This document shows positions 1-11,092 of a stretch of 64,000 nt of DNA, piece by piece. The translations under genes and the position numbers were made by a program. Source of the DNA: Otis tarda (Eukaryota > Chordata > Aves > Otidiformes > Otididae). The notes under the pieces were generated by a model. That model was not told the origin of the DNA. It was given only the letters and a program-made list of their open reading frames with translations, and did not search any database. The stretch's first letter is position 1. Every line of letters begins with the position of its first letter. The stretch lies in the NCBI GenBank assembly GCA_026413225.1, contig JAPMTP010000044.1, forward strand, positions 909,873-973,872, in the 5' to 3' direction.

Positions 1-628
1 CAATACCAAGCATGCACAGCATTGCCAAGTGACTGCACAATGGAGGTCCGCTCTGGGGGATGCAAAATGACTTTGTGGACACTGTCTTGCTGGACATCAG
101 GTAACAATATGCTTCAGGTAACCTCACGGCTTACAAATGAAAAGTGGGCCTTGGATTTGCAGAGAGCTAACACCCACCACCACAGAGACAGACCAGCATG
201 ATGCAGCAATCACAAGCTAAACCACAGGCAGGAAGCACCTGACCTCCTAAGATGGAAAGACTGGTAAAGGCCCCCAAAACATCAAGAAGGGCAGGGCTGA
301 TACAAAGGGCTATAAAAAGGGTCGCCAGATGAACCCATGTGTAGACCTCCACCCCACTCAGACGGACCTTTGGGATGCCGATTCTCCGTGGTGGCATTGT
401 CATCCTCTTGAGGCACCCACCCCACCCACTCTATAAGACGGACTTTCAGGAGGCTGACTCTCCATGGTGGTATTTTCTCCACTCTTCTTTTCTATTTTCC
501 TCTCTCTCCTCTCTTTCTCATTCTCTCCCCGCCATTACCATTTGTGTGTGAATGAAATAAAGAACCAACATATGCGTATGACACCGTTGTGTCTTAATTC
601 TGTAACCGAGAAATTCGTACCTTTCACA
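1..628 (+). mobile_element. ERV LTR-like segment (5' edge off window)
   Basis: A TATA-like TATAAAAAGG lies near 311. A poly(A) signal AATAAA lies near 557 in a pyrimidine-rich stretch. The segment appears to end in CACA at about 628, which fits the U3-R-U5 order of a plus-strand LTR. Two imperfect direct repeats, each starting AGACGGAC, lie near 358 and 437. No primer-binding site follows; the next bases belong to repeat U, so this is probably a solo or truncated LTR. The assignment rests on signal order only; the family is not recognised. Confidence 0.4.
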
Positions 629-637
629 ACCGGATGT

Positions 638-2578
638 TTATCGGTTCATGACAGGAAGGAAAATGGAAAAGTGCAGATGCCCGACCTCAGAAGAGGAGGC
701 TTTGGCCTAGTCTTGTGATTTGTAGTGGGGGAGCCCATGTGAACAGCACAGAAGGGCAGCAGAGCTCAGTAGAGCTGGTCTTCAAGGACAGCGCTTTTCA
801 AGTCCAAGACCGTCTGCACCAAGAGTCAGGAAAACAAGAAGAGATATTCAGGAGAGAAGCTTGAGGAAGCAGGAAATTCCTGGGAAAGCTCCATGGCAAA
901 AAGGAAGCATACAGGAGATGGATGTGGAGACTTGAAAGAAAGAAGGAATTCAGAAATAGGGTTGGTTTTAGGAAAGCTCCAGAGTTGACACTTGCAAGGG
1001 AGTTCAGGAGCACAACAATCAGCTGTTCCTACTTGAGGAAAAGTTAAAGAAGAAATGAAGAGAATGTGTGGCCACTGCTGGGTTTAGTAAGAGGAGGAAT
1101 AGATAGGTTTGAGGTGCTCTCGGCCTTTGTCTTCTCCAGCAAGGTCTCTCCGTTGCGTGTGCCTAAAAGGCAGAGCCCAGCCAAAACACAGCAGTGGATG
1201 GAGATGAAGTCAGAGGTTACTAAGGTAAGGTCAAGCCTTTAGAGTCCATTGCACCAGATGGGATGGATCTTAGGATGCTGAGAGACCAGGATGATGTCAT
1301 AGCAAGGCTGTTCCGAGACATTTTGTGATGTCATAATGAGTGGAGGAAGCAAGAAGCAAATGTTGCATCCCTCTCCATGGAGCTGTCTGCAAGATGTCAT
1401 GAGGCAGTGCTGAGAGACAGGCCAGCACCTGAAGGGTTCTCTTGGAGGCTGGTGGGGAATCCCTTTGAGCAGGTGAAAGGACAGCAGAAGCCCACATGCA
1501 GGACAAGCGAACCTTTCCCTACTCATTCTGTTCAGGGCAGAGGGCAGAGGTGTTCAGCTGAGCACGTGGAGTAGCACAGGGAGAGCTCAGTTTCCCTTTC
1601 TCTTCACCATCAGCTGGATTTTCCACCTGTCCTTTGGGTAGAATGGCACTTGTCCCACATACGTCCCTCCTCTGCGTGACCTAAATCAGGGCAGTTGAAT
1701 GTGGGTTTGATGGCCAAGCGTGGGCTTGTAGTGCTACGCGAGACGCCAGGGCTCTGCAGCACAGCTGCATGCAGCTGGCACAGACAGCAGCGGCCCTGTG
1801 CAGGAACCCCAGCCCCATTCAGAGCAGCGGTGTGACGGGCACCAGCCAGGGCATCTCAGACCAATTCAGTGCCTTTGGCCAGTGACTGAATCCCACCGCT
1901 GCAGAGACACAAGGTCTGTCCCTTCTCCATCCAGCAGACGTATGACAGCACATGAACACAAAACATCTCCCACGGAGGTCTCTGCAAGTGTTCCGTCACT
2001 CTCAAACCCTCCTGGTTCTTCTCTTCCCCATCCTTTAACCTTCCCATTGATGGATTAATCCAACAGGCTTCATGATGTTCCTGTATCACAGGATGCCCAC
2101 ACCCAAATGCACTTTCCAAATCCTCTCTTTCTTTGCTGGGATGGGCTTCACCTCCAGGCCAAACGTGCACCAATGTCCTCAGGCTGAGGAGCACACTGTT
2201 GTGGGAGACAAAGAAGCCATTCAAGTCCTCATGGTGAATTTCATGACCAGTGACCCTGGGAGTACCTGGAAGGGGAGCAAATCAGCATGCCAAATATTGT
2301 GGAGGTTGCTGGAGGGTCTTGGGACACTTTGGGAAACAGGTCTGTGTAGATCGGGTGTCAGATGGGCCAACAATGGTGAAACTCATTTGCATCTGTTACT
2401 CACCAAGAGGGAAGATCTGGTGAGGGATGTGAAAGCCAGAGTCAGCCTTAGTCTTCACGATCATTACATACCAGGGTCTCACCTCCCAGTGAGAATGAGG
2501 AAGGAAAATAGAAAAGTGCAGATGCCCGACCTCCAAGGAGGAGGCTTTGACCTAGTCTTGTGATTTGTTGTGGGGCAA
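638..2578 (+). repeat. Composite repeat U, copy 1 (old CR1-derived)
   Basis: This segment recurs at 4722-4823 plus 6141-6540, at 31257-32430 (inverted), at 46010-47270 and at 60925-61700. Stop-interrupted translations line up with CR1 ORF2. About 2170-2570 resembles the end of the endonuclease domain (LTKRED...HDHY, like the CR1 LTNREG...SNHD motif). About 720-1330 resembles the EN-RT linker and start of RT (APDGMDLRMLR, like CR1 [11 protein letters not shown]). The linker part lies before the EN part, so the boundary between two tandem copies runs through this stretch. The non-CR1 portions (about 1370-2170) are shared between copies but not recognised. No functional gene is proposed. Confidence 0.7.
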
Positions 2579-3720
2579 TGCTGACGCGGAAGTCGCGGAC
2601 ACTGCACATGACCAATATGATCAAGCAAATGCCGATTTATTGTTGATACATCCCGGTTAATGTAGCCCTTCTAGTTTCGTATCATGCCCAAACTCTCTAC
2701 TAATTGGCTAGCTATATCATGTACGCGCTTTTAGCTAAAATATGATTTGTTAAATCTCTTTGTTCATGCTCACGGTTCTTTCCACCTGCAATTAGCAGGA
2801 GAATGAGAGAGGGAACAAGATAACCACCCTACACCCCTCCCTCTTCTCAGGCTTAACATTATTTCTACCTCTTTCCCCTACTGAGTGGCACAGGGGGAGA
2901 GGGAATGGGGGTCACGGTCAGTTCATCACGTGTTGCTTTATGCCGCTGTATCATCGTCGGGGGAAGAACTCCTTGCATTCCTCCTCTGCTCCAGCGTGGG
3001 GTCCCTCCCACGGGCCACAGTCCGTAGTGGAACTGCTCTGGCATGGGTCATCTCTTCCACAGGGTGCAGTCCCTCCAGAACAGCTGTCCCAGCGGGCCCT
3101 CCACGGGCCACAGCCACCTTCAGGCCTCCACCTGCTCCGGTGTGGGGTCCTCCACGGGCTGCAGGGGGATCTCTGCTCCTCTGTGGGCCTCCATGGGCTG
3201 CAGGGGGCAACCTCCTCCACCATGGTCGTCACCACAGGCTGCAGGGGAATCTTGGCCAGGAGCCGCGTTACTCCTCCCCTCCTTCTTCACTGCCCTTGGC
3301 GTCTGCAGCCGTTCCTCACAACAGGCTGGCAGACGCCTCTCAGGATCCTTTTTACATCTTGTTCACTTCTCATCTCCTCTCCACTTCTTGCAGCCAGGCT
3401 GGGCCGAGTTGGGCCCAGTCGGCTGCCCGGCGGGAGGCCAGAGGGTGAGGCCTGCAAGGCCCACAAGGCTCACGCCTCCCCCTCTCTGTCCCCCGCTCAG
3501 CTGCTTCACATCTTCCCTCTCTTTTCCTGTTTTCCCCTACTTAAATATGTTATCGCAGAGGCGTTATCACGGGACATTCTGCTACCAATTGGCTCGGCCT
3601 TGGCCAGCAGTGGGTCCTCCCTAGGCCCGGCCGAGTCCACTAAACAAAGGGGAGCAACTTCTAGCAGTTTCCTACAGAAGCTACCACCTTAGGCCCCCCC
3701 TCACTAACAAAACCAGAACA
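2579..3720 (-). mobile_element. ERV LTR, family A with variant R/U5
   Basis: On the minus strand the element starts TGTTCTGGTTTTGTTAGTG at 3720 and ends in CA at 2579. It shares about 950 bp of U3 with the LTRs at 14056, 24369, 30128, 37806 and 47271. Its last ~200 bp differ from all of them: the AATAAA lies in a different context and the end reads GCGTCAGCA. It directly follows gag remnants on the same strand, so it is best read as the 3' LTR of an internally deleted provirus. Long plus-strand open frames across the U3 recur in every copy and are not genes. Confidence 0.8.
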
Positions 3721-4738
3721 ACGGTTTAACTGCTGCACCTACAGCAGCAGCCATGACTGTAGCCTTTTCTTCTTCTAACATTTGCTCGGCAGCTTCCAGC
3801 AGTTGCCCTGTACTAGATCCTTTTGGCAGCACACTAAGGGCTCTCTTAGTTTTTTCATTAGCATTATTAAAGGCAAGCGTATCTACGAACTTTGCTTTCA
3901 TGTCATCATCCAGATCAGGGTGAGCCATAATTGCAGCGTGCAACCGATCGATAAATTTCCCATATGGTTCTGTGACGTAAAGGCAGGTCCGGATTTTCCA
4001 TCGTGCACCCTAGCAAGCGCTCTATAAGCCAAATCTTGGCCCAGTGGTAACACTTCGGTAGCAAATTGCGCTTGCCAATCAGATCGTGTGAAGGGTCCCG
4101 CTCCCATCAGCATTTGAGTTTGCACCCCGAATAATGGATCAGCCTGTTGTCGAGGCGTTGCAGCTGCCCTGTCACAAGCAGTCTGCCAGTGCTGAAAGAA
4201 CTGCAGCTGCTGTGACCATGGCAGAAGCATCTGGACAATCATTCTGATATCATAAGGAGTTAACAACTGTGACAAAAAAAATATGCTGCAACACAGACTG
4301 ACTGTATGATGATTTCAGCCCATACTGAGTAACTGCACTTTTAGCTTCCTTCAATATTTTCCAGTCTAATGCTTGCCACACACTTCTCCCAGTATTATCG
4401 GTCACAACTGGAAATGCCATGGGAAAAGGCTGTCCTTCTATCACGGCATCTCAAATCACCTCTTCCCACCGCACTATCGGATTCACATCCCCAGCCCCTC
4501 CCGCCGGCATCCCTTGCAAAGGTGCAAAAGGACTGATCTCACCCGATGCTCCGTTCGGAACGAACAGGTTGGACGCTGGCAGGTCTCGATGTGGCACAGG
4601 TGAAGGAGTTGACAAGTTTCCCAGTGACGCTTCTAGGTGAACATCTAGGGCTTCCAGCCTTTTTAGCGTCTCTTGCAGCTGTGTGTCCTTCAAGCCGGAT
4701 GAATGCTCATCTCCCTCTAACAGGGTCTCACCTCCCAA
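3721..4738 (-). pseudogene. ERV gag remnant (betaretrovirus-like capsid region)
   Basis: Four overlapping minus-strand frames carry gag-like protein, broken by frameshifts and stops: 4738-4451 (proline-rich region before capsid), 4444-4250 (start of capsid), 4275-3898 and 3943-3721 (capsid helices). Capsid-like features are a WQALDWK segment, a WQTACDRA segment and a conserved HPDLDDDMKAKF stretch. The reading runs straight into the LTR at 3720 without pro, pol or env, so a large deletion removed the rest. Family placement (class II, betaretrovirus-like) is inferred from these conserved patches. It cannot encode a complete Gag. Confidence 0.75.
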
Positions 4739-4823
4739 GGAGAATGAGGAAGGAAAATAGAAGCAGGAAAGTCATGGGAAAGTTCCTTAGAAAAAAGAAA
4801 GCGTACAGGAGATGGATGCAGGG
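4722..4823 (+). repeat. Repeat U fragment
   Basis: It repeats the text at 2470-2515 (GGGTCTCACCTCCCA...GAGGAAGGAAAAT) and then about 860-920 (AGGAAA..CATGGGAAAG). The same copy of repeat U resumes at 6141, so the CR1 at 4824-6140 interrupts it. Confidence 0.7.
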
Positions 4824-6140
4824 TAACTACAGCCTGGTCAGCCTCAGCTCTGTGCCTGGCAAGGTCATGGAGCAGATTCTCCTGGAAACCATGCTAAGGC
4901 ACGTGGAGAGCAAGGAGGTGGTCAGTGACAGCCAACATGGCTTCCCCAAGGGCAGATCGTGCCTGACCAATTTGGTGGCCTTCTATTGTGGGTGACAGCA
5001 TCGGTGGACAAAAGACGAGCAACGGATATCATCTACCTGGACTTCTGCAAGGGATTTGACACTGTCCCGCACGATATATTTCTCTCTAACCTGGATGGAC
5101 CACTCAGTGGATGAGGAATTGGCTGGATGGCTTCACTCAGAGAGTGGTAGTCAATGTCCATGTGGAGACCGGTGACGAGTGGCGTCCTTCAGGGGTCCAT
5201 GTTGGGCCCAGCCCTGTTCAACATCTTTGTCAGTAACATGGAGAGTGGGATAGAGTGCACCCTCAGCAAGTTTGCCGATGACACCAAGCTGTGTGGTGCC
5301 ACCGACACGCTGGAAGGGAGGGATGCCATCAAGAGGGACCTTGACAGGCTGGAGAGGTGGGCCCATGCCAGCCTCATGAAGTTCAACCAGGCCAAGTGCA
5401 AGGTCCTGCACCTGGGTTGTGGCAATCCCAGGCACAAATACAGGCTGCGCGGAGAATGGATTGAGAGCAGCCGTGAGGAGAAGGACATGGGAGTGCTGGT
5501 GGACGAGAAGCTCAACATGAGCCGGCAATATGCCCTTGCGGCCCAGAAGGCCAACCGCATCCTGGGCTGCATCAAGAGGAGCATGGCCAGCAGGCCCCTC
5601 TACTCTGCCCTGGTGAGACCCCACCTGGAGTACTGTGTCCAGTTCTGGAGCCTCCAACACAAGAAGGACATGGGCCAGTTGGAGAATGTCCAGAGGAGGG
5701 CCACGAAGATGATAAGAGGGCTGGAGCACCTTTCCTATGAGGCCAGGCTGAGAGAGTTGGGGCTGTTCAGCCTGGAGAAGAGGAGGCTCCGGGGAGACCT
5801 GATAGCGGTCTTCCAGTACCTCAAGGGGGCCTACAAGAAAGATGGGGAGAGGCTGTTTAGCAGGGCCTGTTGTGATAGGAAGAGGGGTAACGGTTTCAAA
5901 ATAGAGGGAGGTAGATTTAGATTGGATATTAGGAAAAAACATTTTACACTGAGGGTGGTAGAACACTGGAACAGGTTGCTCAGAAAGGTGGTGGAGGCCC
6001 CATCCCTGGAAACAATCAAGGCCAGGTTGGACGGGGCTCTGAGCAACCCGATCTAGTTGGGGATGTCTTTGCTTCTTGCAGGGGGTTTGGACTAGACAAC
6101 CTTTGAAGGTCCCTTCCAACCCTAACCATTCTGTGATTCT
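4824..6140 (+). mobile_element. CR1 LINE, 5'-truncated
   Basis: This is the second half of the CR1 reverse transcriptase plus the 3' UTR. Fragment 4824-4995 reads as RT up to LTNLVAFY. A frameshifted stretch to about 5150 follows. From 5154 to 6056 RT reads open again, with FADDTK near 5272-5290 and the C-terminal HWNRLL segment. The 3' end is canonical: TTGGACTAGACAACCTTTGAAGGTCCC, then ATTCTGTGATTCT. Truncation at the 5' end is typical of CR1. It is inserted in repeat U. It is inactive. Confidence 0.9.
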
Positions 6141-6900
6141 TAATAGGGTTGGTTTTTGGAAGCCCTAGAGTTGACATTTGCAAGAGAGTTCAAGGACACA
6201 ACAATGAGCTGTTACTACTTCAGAAGAAGAAATGAAGAGAAAGTGTGGCCACTGCTGGGTTTAGTAAGAGGAGGAATAGATAGGTTTGAGGTACTCTTGG
6301 CCTTTGTCTTCTCCAGCAAGGTCTCTCCGTTGCGTGTGCCTAAAAGGCAGAGCCCAGCCAAAACACAGCAGTGGATGGAGATGAAGCCAGAGGTTACTTA
6401 GGTAAGGTCAACCCTTAAGAGTCCATTGCACCAGATGGGATGAATCCAATGATGTTGAGAGACCAGGATGATGTCATAGCAAGGCTGTTCTGAGACATTT
6501 TGTGAGGTCATAATGAGTGGAGAAAGCAACAAGCAAATCTTGCGTCCATCTTCTAAAAAGACCCAAGGACTGAGCAGGGGAATTCCAGGCTGCAGTGACA
6601 GAGGCCAGGAGCTGTGTGGCTGGGCAACAGCTCTGTGGGAAAAGGCTGTGGTGGTCCTTCAGTTTCATGAGGCAAAACATGACCCAGCAGAGAAGGTGGC
6701 CAACAGCATCCAGGGCTGCATGAGCAGCACCACAGCCAGGAGAAGTGATTATCTCCTTCTGCTCAGCACTTTTTACACTACATCCAAAATAGTTCAGGTT
6801 TAGACGCTGTGCAGTGGTGATGAGACCTTGCTGTGAGGAGGAGGTTGGCTTAGAGACCTCCTGAGCTGCCTTGCAGCACGGGTGATGGTGCATTTCCTTC
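6141..6900 (+). repeat. Repeat U, continued, plus old CR1 fragment
   Basis: 6150-6530 matches 955-1350 closely (GGGTTGGTTTT...GAGGTCATAATGAGTGGAG). From about 6660 to 6800 the text resembles a very old CR1: CCAACAGCATCCAGGGCTGC followed by TCTGCTCAGCACT. The short frames at 6156-6401 and 6513-6803 are interrupted CR1 translation. Confidence 0.55.
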
Positions 6901-8300
6901 CACCACAGGGCTTCCCTTGACCATGCTAGGGAAAGCGCTCTGGTTCCTCATGACCATGGAAGTGAGCAAACATGACTTTGGCCAGATCATCTTTCTTGTC
7001 TTCTGCAAGTCACCGCTGCTCACAGGCAGAGCTGCTTGGCAGGTACTTCCAGACCTCCTTGATCATGCCCTTTGCTTCATCTGCTGTTCCCTTTTCCCCT
7101 CTTTTCCCCCACCAGAGATCTTCCCTTTGATCATCCTTAGCTCCTCCCATACAAACAGCCCTCCTTTGTTTGCTCTTTCCACACTGGTCTTGGCTTTGCT
7201 TGCTTTGTAGCTCTTTCTGAGGTGGTCAGCATGGATAATTCTATATTTGAAAGCAATTTTGTTGAATTAATACCTTATTTTAGTCTTTGTAGTGCCCTGC
7301 AACTCATGCTGTTTTCTTGTGAGAGACACCAAAAGCAGGGTGAGCCATCTGCCTGCAAGATTAACAGCTGTCACAATGGAGCATCAGTCTGGGAGAACCC
7401 TGAGAATCTCTGGGATTCAGCCAACAGAAACATCCTGAAGTTCACAAGGAGAAGCAACAAGTCCTGCATTGAGGGGAAAGAAGAACCTTGTACCTCAGGG
7501 CAGGCTAGGACCTGGCTGGCTGAGCAGGGACCCTAAGGAGGAGGGCCTGGGCCCAAGGAGGGATGCCATATGAGCCAGTAGAACATGCTCACCATAAGTG
7601 AGATCAGCTGGGTAGGCAGCTGCCTTAGGAACAATGTGGCCACTCAGAAAAGGGGAGTTACCATCCCCCTTGACTGAGCACTGCTGTGGCCACGTTTGGA
7701 CTGGTGGGTTCCTCTGTTGGGTTTCCTGCTCTAGGCAACGTGGGAGGAACTGGACAGTGCCCAGAAGTGGTCTTCCAAGATGAAGTCTCGTGTACATGCC
7801 CTTTGTGGAGATGCTGAGGCACCTGGGCTTTTGCCTGCTGAGACAGAGGCTCAGAGCAGCACAATCAGAGGCTTCAGCTCCTTGAACAGTGGACTGACAG
7901 TGGATGGATGTGTGTGTGTGTGTCTCCTCCCAGAGGGAGTTCGGACCAGTCCAAGGCTTTGTGTGCCGAGGCACAGCCAGGGACGGTGGAGAGAAATCAG
8001 TAGTGGTAGTGAGATACTCAGATGAGAACAAGAAGAAGAGGAGTAGGTGTCCACAGCTTTCAAGGGAACAGGTGCAGGCGTAGGGCAGCAGAGGACAGCC
8101 TGTGTGGGAGATTGTTGAGGGAGCTGACAATGCTGAACACCCTCATCAGAGCCGACATCTTTCTCCCCTTGGCCATGGCTGTTCCCTGTGCCACCTAGGA
8201 GAAACTTTATCATGACAGCACCAGGGCCTCATGGACTCCTCTTACCCACTCAGGAGCAGGGAGGTGTCACAGCCTGTTCTTGCACTTGGCGTTGCACATC
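6901..8300. other. No gene seen; weak old CR1 trace
   Basis: No coding region is recognised. About 7430-7560 (CAACAAGTCCTGCATTGAGG, then an AACCTTGTACCTCAGG pattern) resembles the 'lead to a list of accession' part of old CR1 copies. A short (TG)n lies near 7907-7922. The remainder is anonymous. Confidence 0.3.
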
Positions 8301-10120
8301 ATCCCCACATCACACTGCCCCAGAAAGAGTCCCAAGAAACCTGTGAGGGACAGGATCTCCCTTTCCCGTGCCTAGGGGTCAGGGCTTGGCCCTCTGGCTA
8401 GATATAACACATCCAGGTTTACTCAGAATCTGTTCCACCTCTACATTTCCTTTCCCTGTCATCTCTGCCTCCAAGTTTCTGCTCTCACCAGCCCCAGGGA
8501 GGCTTTGTCAGTAATGTCCCTCAGGGGGACCCATTAAGGCTCCAAGAAACTTTGGAGTTTGCATCTGACTTTGACTTCTGCAGAGGTTTCCTCAACTTCC
8601 TCACTGTGTCTGAGGTTCATGGACTCGGCCCCAAACCCACCAGAGAGGTCATTAAAATCCTTGGGCTGGTCCTCTGCTGCTGAGCTGCTCCAGGCTCCTG
8701 GGACGCAGGGAGCTCACGGCAAGGAGGCAGAAGGGCAGAGAGACAGCTCTGCCCAGGAGCAGCTGCTCTGCCAAGCGCAGCAGGGCTGAGGGCACTGCTG
8801 CAGGCACTGAGTGGGGACAGGCAGGGCAGAGAGAGGTTAAAGGCGGCCTGGGCTGAGAGCTCACTGGAGGAGAAACCTTCACAGCCCTCTGCACGGTAAG
8901 TCTCTGGCTGCAGGGCAATGAACAGGAGCTTCCTGGAGGGGTCTCGTCCAGCTGCCATGGCCCACAGAGATCCCTCTCCAGTGTAGAGGAGGAGGAGGAG
9001 ATGCTCCAGAGCAGGGATTCCCTGCTGCACTGTCAGAGGGACAGGGCACGGCGGCTGCCTTCTCCCAGGGACGGCTGCAGGGTGTGAATGTGTGTGTGCA
9101 GCCAGGGGTGCCCAGGGCTGTCCTTCAGAGCAGGGTCCCTGCGCCCCAGGGGCTGTGTGCTGGGGCAGGGACTCTGCCTCTGCCAGGCTCAGCACTCAGC
9201 CTGCCCGGGGAGCTCCCCATAGCACTGGGGAAGAAGCTCCAGGTGGAAAGAGGGACCCCCTTTAGGGCACGGTCCCTCTGCTGTTGAGAGTTCTGTGTTG
9301 GTCCAGGCTGCTCACAGCTCCAGGTCACTGCTAGAAATTGCCAGAAGCAGCTTTTCAAGAAGCACATCAGGGCAGAGGTTACCTGGAAGGAAAGGTGCTT
9401 TCTGAAGTCTCTGCTTTCAGTTTCTTGCTGTGTTTGTGGGGCAAAAGAGCAACGGAGCTGTCAGGTTTGCACAGGACACTGAGACTGCTACAACATTGGA
9501 CTGAAAGGGCCGTAGGTCTGTGAGGAGGCTGATAATGTCCCTTCACCTCATTCCATTGCCTGCTGAAAGCCCAGTCATCACTTCAGTGTGGTGATCACCG
9601 CGGTTCGTCTCAGCTGCTCTTCAGCCTGTGCCAACACAGAGATGCTCCCTGGCCTTGCCGCCCTGGGCAGAAGCACTGGGACATTTCTCCTTCTTTCTCC
9701 ACCTGCCCCTGCTGCTGCTGCTCTTGTTTTCGGGCTCTCTGGGGATGGGGGTTCAGCAGCAGCTCAGCCACTGACCCTGCAGGCCTTGCCGTGCAGATGT
9801 GTCCACGGAAGCAAGGTGCCCAAGCCCTCTTCTGGCCTGTGGGTCTCTGGGCAATGCAGCCCAGAGGGTGGGGATGAAGCTGGCTCTCTGTTAAGGACGC
9901 CCCATGTTTAGGGCATCCAGAGGCTGACAGCTCTGCCCTGGAGAGGGGAATGTGGAGATCATCTGCATTTCGATCATCTGCACCTTCAGCCAGCAAAAAA
10001 CAGAGCTCAGCCAGGGAGCTGCACGAAGGTCTTTACGGAAGGGAAATGGCTAGAGGAGTGGGAGTTCTGTGAGAAATGCAAGAGGTTTTGCTCAGAGTTG
10101 TCTGTCCTAACCTTTCATTG
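8301..10120 (+). other. OR 5' flank with block duplicated near 62 kb
   Basis: No coding gene is recognised here. The part at about 9280-9780 reappears in inverted orientation at about 61740-62660; for example GTTCTGTGTTGGTCC near 9289 matches the reverse of GGACCAACACAGAAC near 62622. Because the block precedes an intact OR here and an OR relic there, it is probably the duplicated upstream region of an OR gene, including 5' UTR exons and introns. Exact exons cannot be placed. Confidence 0.5.
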
Positions 10121-10139
10121 CCTTTTTCTCCTTGGACAG
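10120..10139 (+). other. Candidate 3' splice site before OR coding exon
   Basis: The pyrimidine-rich run TTGCCTTTTTCTCCTTGGACAG ends in AG at 10138-10139, 23 bp before the OR ATG at 10163. OR genes usually have a non-coding 5' exon and a single coding exon, so this is a plausible acceptor. It also argues against starting the protein at the upstream in-frame ATG at 10076. Confidence 0.6.
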
Positions 10140-10162
10140 GCCTCTATGCCCAGAGGAAGGAA

Positions 10163-11092
10163 ATGTCCAACAGCACCTCCATCACCGAGTTCCTCCTCCT
10201 GGCATTCGCAGACACACGGGAGCTGCAGCTCTTGCACTTCTCGCTCTTTCTGGGCATCTACCTGGCTGCCCTCCTGGGAAACGGCCTCATCATCACTGCC
10301 ATAGCCTGCGACCACCGCCTCCACACCCCCATGTACTTCTTCCTCCTCAACCTCTCCCTCCTTGACTCTGGCCTTATTTCCACCACTGCTCCCAAATCCA
10401 TGGCCAGTTCCCTGTGGGACACCAGGGACATCTCCTACCAAGGATGTGTGGCCCAGCTCTTTTTCTTTGTCATTTTTATCGCAGCAGAGTACTGTCTTCT
10501 CACAGTCATGGCCTATGACCGCTACGTTGCCATCTGCAAACCCCTGCACTACGGGACCCTCCTGGGCAGCAGAGCTTGTGTCCACATGGCAGCAGCTGCC
10601 TGGGGCAGTGGGTTTCTCTATGCTCTGCTGCACACTGCCAATACATTTTCACTGCCACTCTGCCAGGGCAATGCTGTGGACCAGTTCTTCTGTGAAATCC
10701 CCCAGATCCTCAAGCTCTCCTGCTCAGACTCCTACCTCAGGGAAGTTGGGCTTCTTGTGGTCAGTGCCTGTTTTGGTTTTGGCTGTTTTGTGTTCATTGT
10801 TGTGTCCCATGTGCAGATCTTCAGGGCTGTGCTGAGGATCCCCTCTGAGCAGGGACGGCACAAAGCCTTTTCCACGTGCCTCCCTCACCTGGCCGTGGTC
10901 TCCCTGTTTGCCAGCACTGCCATGTTTTCCTACCTGAAGCCCCCCTCCATCTCCTCTCAATATCTCGATCTGATCCTGGCGGTTCTGTACTCAGCAGTAC
11001 CTCCAGCAGTGAATCCCCTCATCTACAGCATGAGGAACCAGGAGCTCAAAGATGCCCTGTGGAAACTGGCCCAACAGGTGTATTTTCACTGA
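10163..11092 (+). CDS. Olfactory receptor, OR14-like (avian gamma-c type), intact
   Basis: This is an intact single-exon frame of 309 codons, the usual OR length. It would encode a seven-transmembrane, G-protein-coupled odorant receptor of sensory-neuron cilia. The N-terminus MSNSTS carries an N-glycosylation site (NST). TM1 has GN; the TM2 region reads PMYFFLLNLSLLD; the end of TM3 reads MAYDRYVAICKPLHY; TM6 begins KAFSTCLPHL; TM7 reads PPAVNPLIYSMRNQE. Conserved extracellular cysteines (YQGCVAQ, QFFCEI) are present. The wording matches the OR14 group expanded in birds; the exact paralog number is not assignable. The start at 10163 follows a splice acceptor at 10139, whereas an in-frame ATG at 10076 would lie in the intron. 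No frameshift is seen. OR relics nearby indicate an OR cluster eroded by transposons. Confidence 0.93.
   Translation: MSNSTSITEFLLLAFADTRELQLLHFSLFLGIYLAALLGNGLIITAIACDHRLHTPMYFFLLNLSLLDSGLISTTAPKSMASSLWDTRDISYQGCVAQLFFFVIFIAAEYCLLTVMAYDRYVAICKPLHYGTLLGSRACVHMAAAAWGSGFLYALLHTANTFSLPLCQGNAVDQFFCEIPQILKLSCSDSYLREVGLLVVSACFGFGCFVFIVVSHVQIFRAVLRIPSEQGRHKAFSTCLPHLAVVSLFASTAMFSYLKPPSISSQYLDLILAVLYSAVPPAVNPLIYSMRNQELKDALWKLAQQVYFH

Noticed and set aside
2885-3692. Long overlapping frames up to 250 codons
   Set aside because: The same frames recur in every family A LTR (14230-14897, 24855-25286, 30151-30918, 37820-38602, 47063-48063). They are GC-rich LTR U3 sequence without domains.
5151-6119. Minus-strand 322-codon frame
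   Set aside because: Antisense of CR1 ORF2; similar shadows occur at 23066-23443 and 40591-41154.
10076-10162. Upstream in-frame ATG adding 29 residues to the OR
   Set aside because: It lies before a strong splice acceptor at 10139, and typical ORs begin at the MSNST-type methionine.
10115-10633. Minus-strand 172-codon frame
   Set aside because: Antisense of the OR coding exon.
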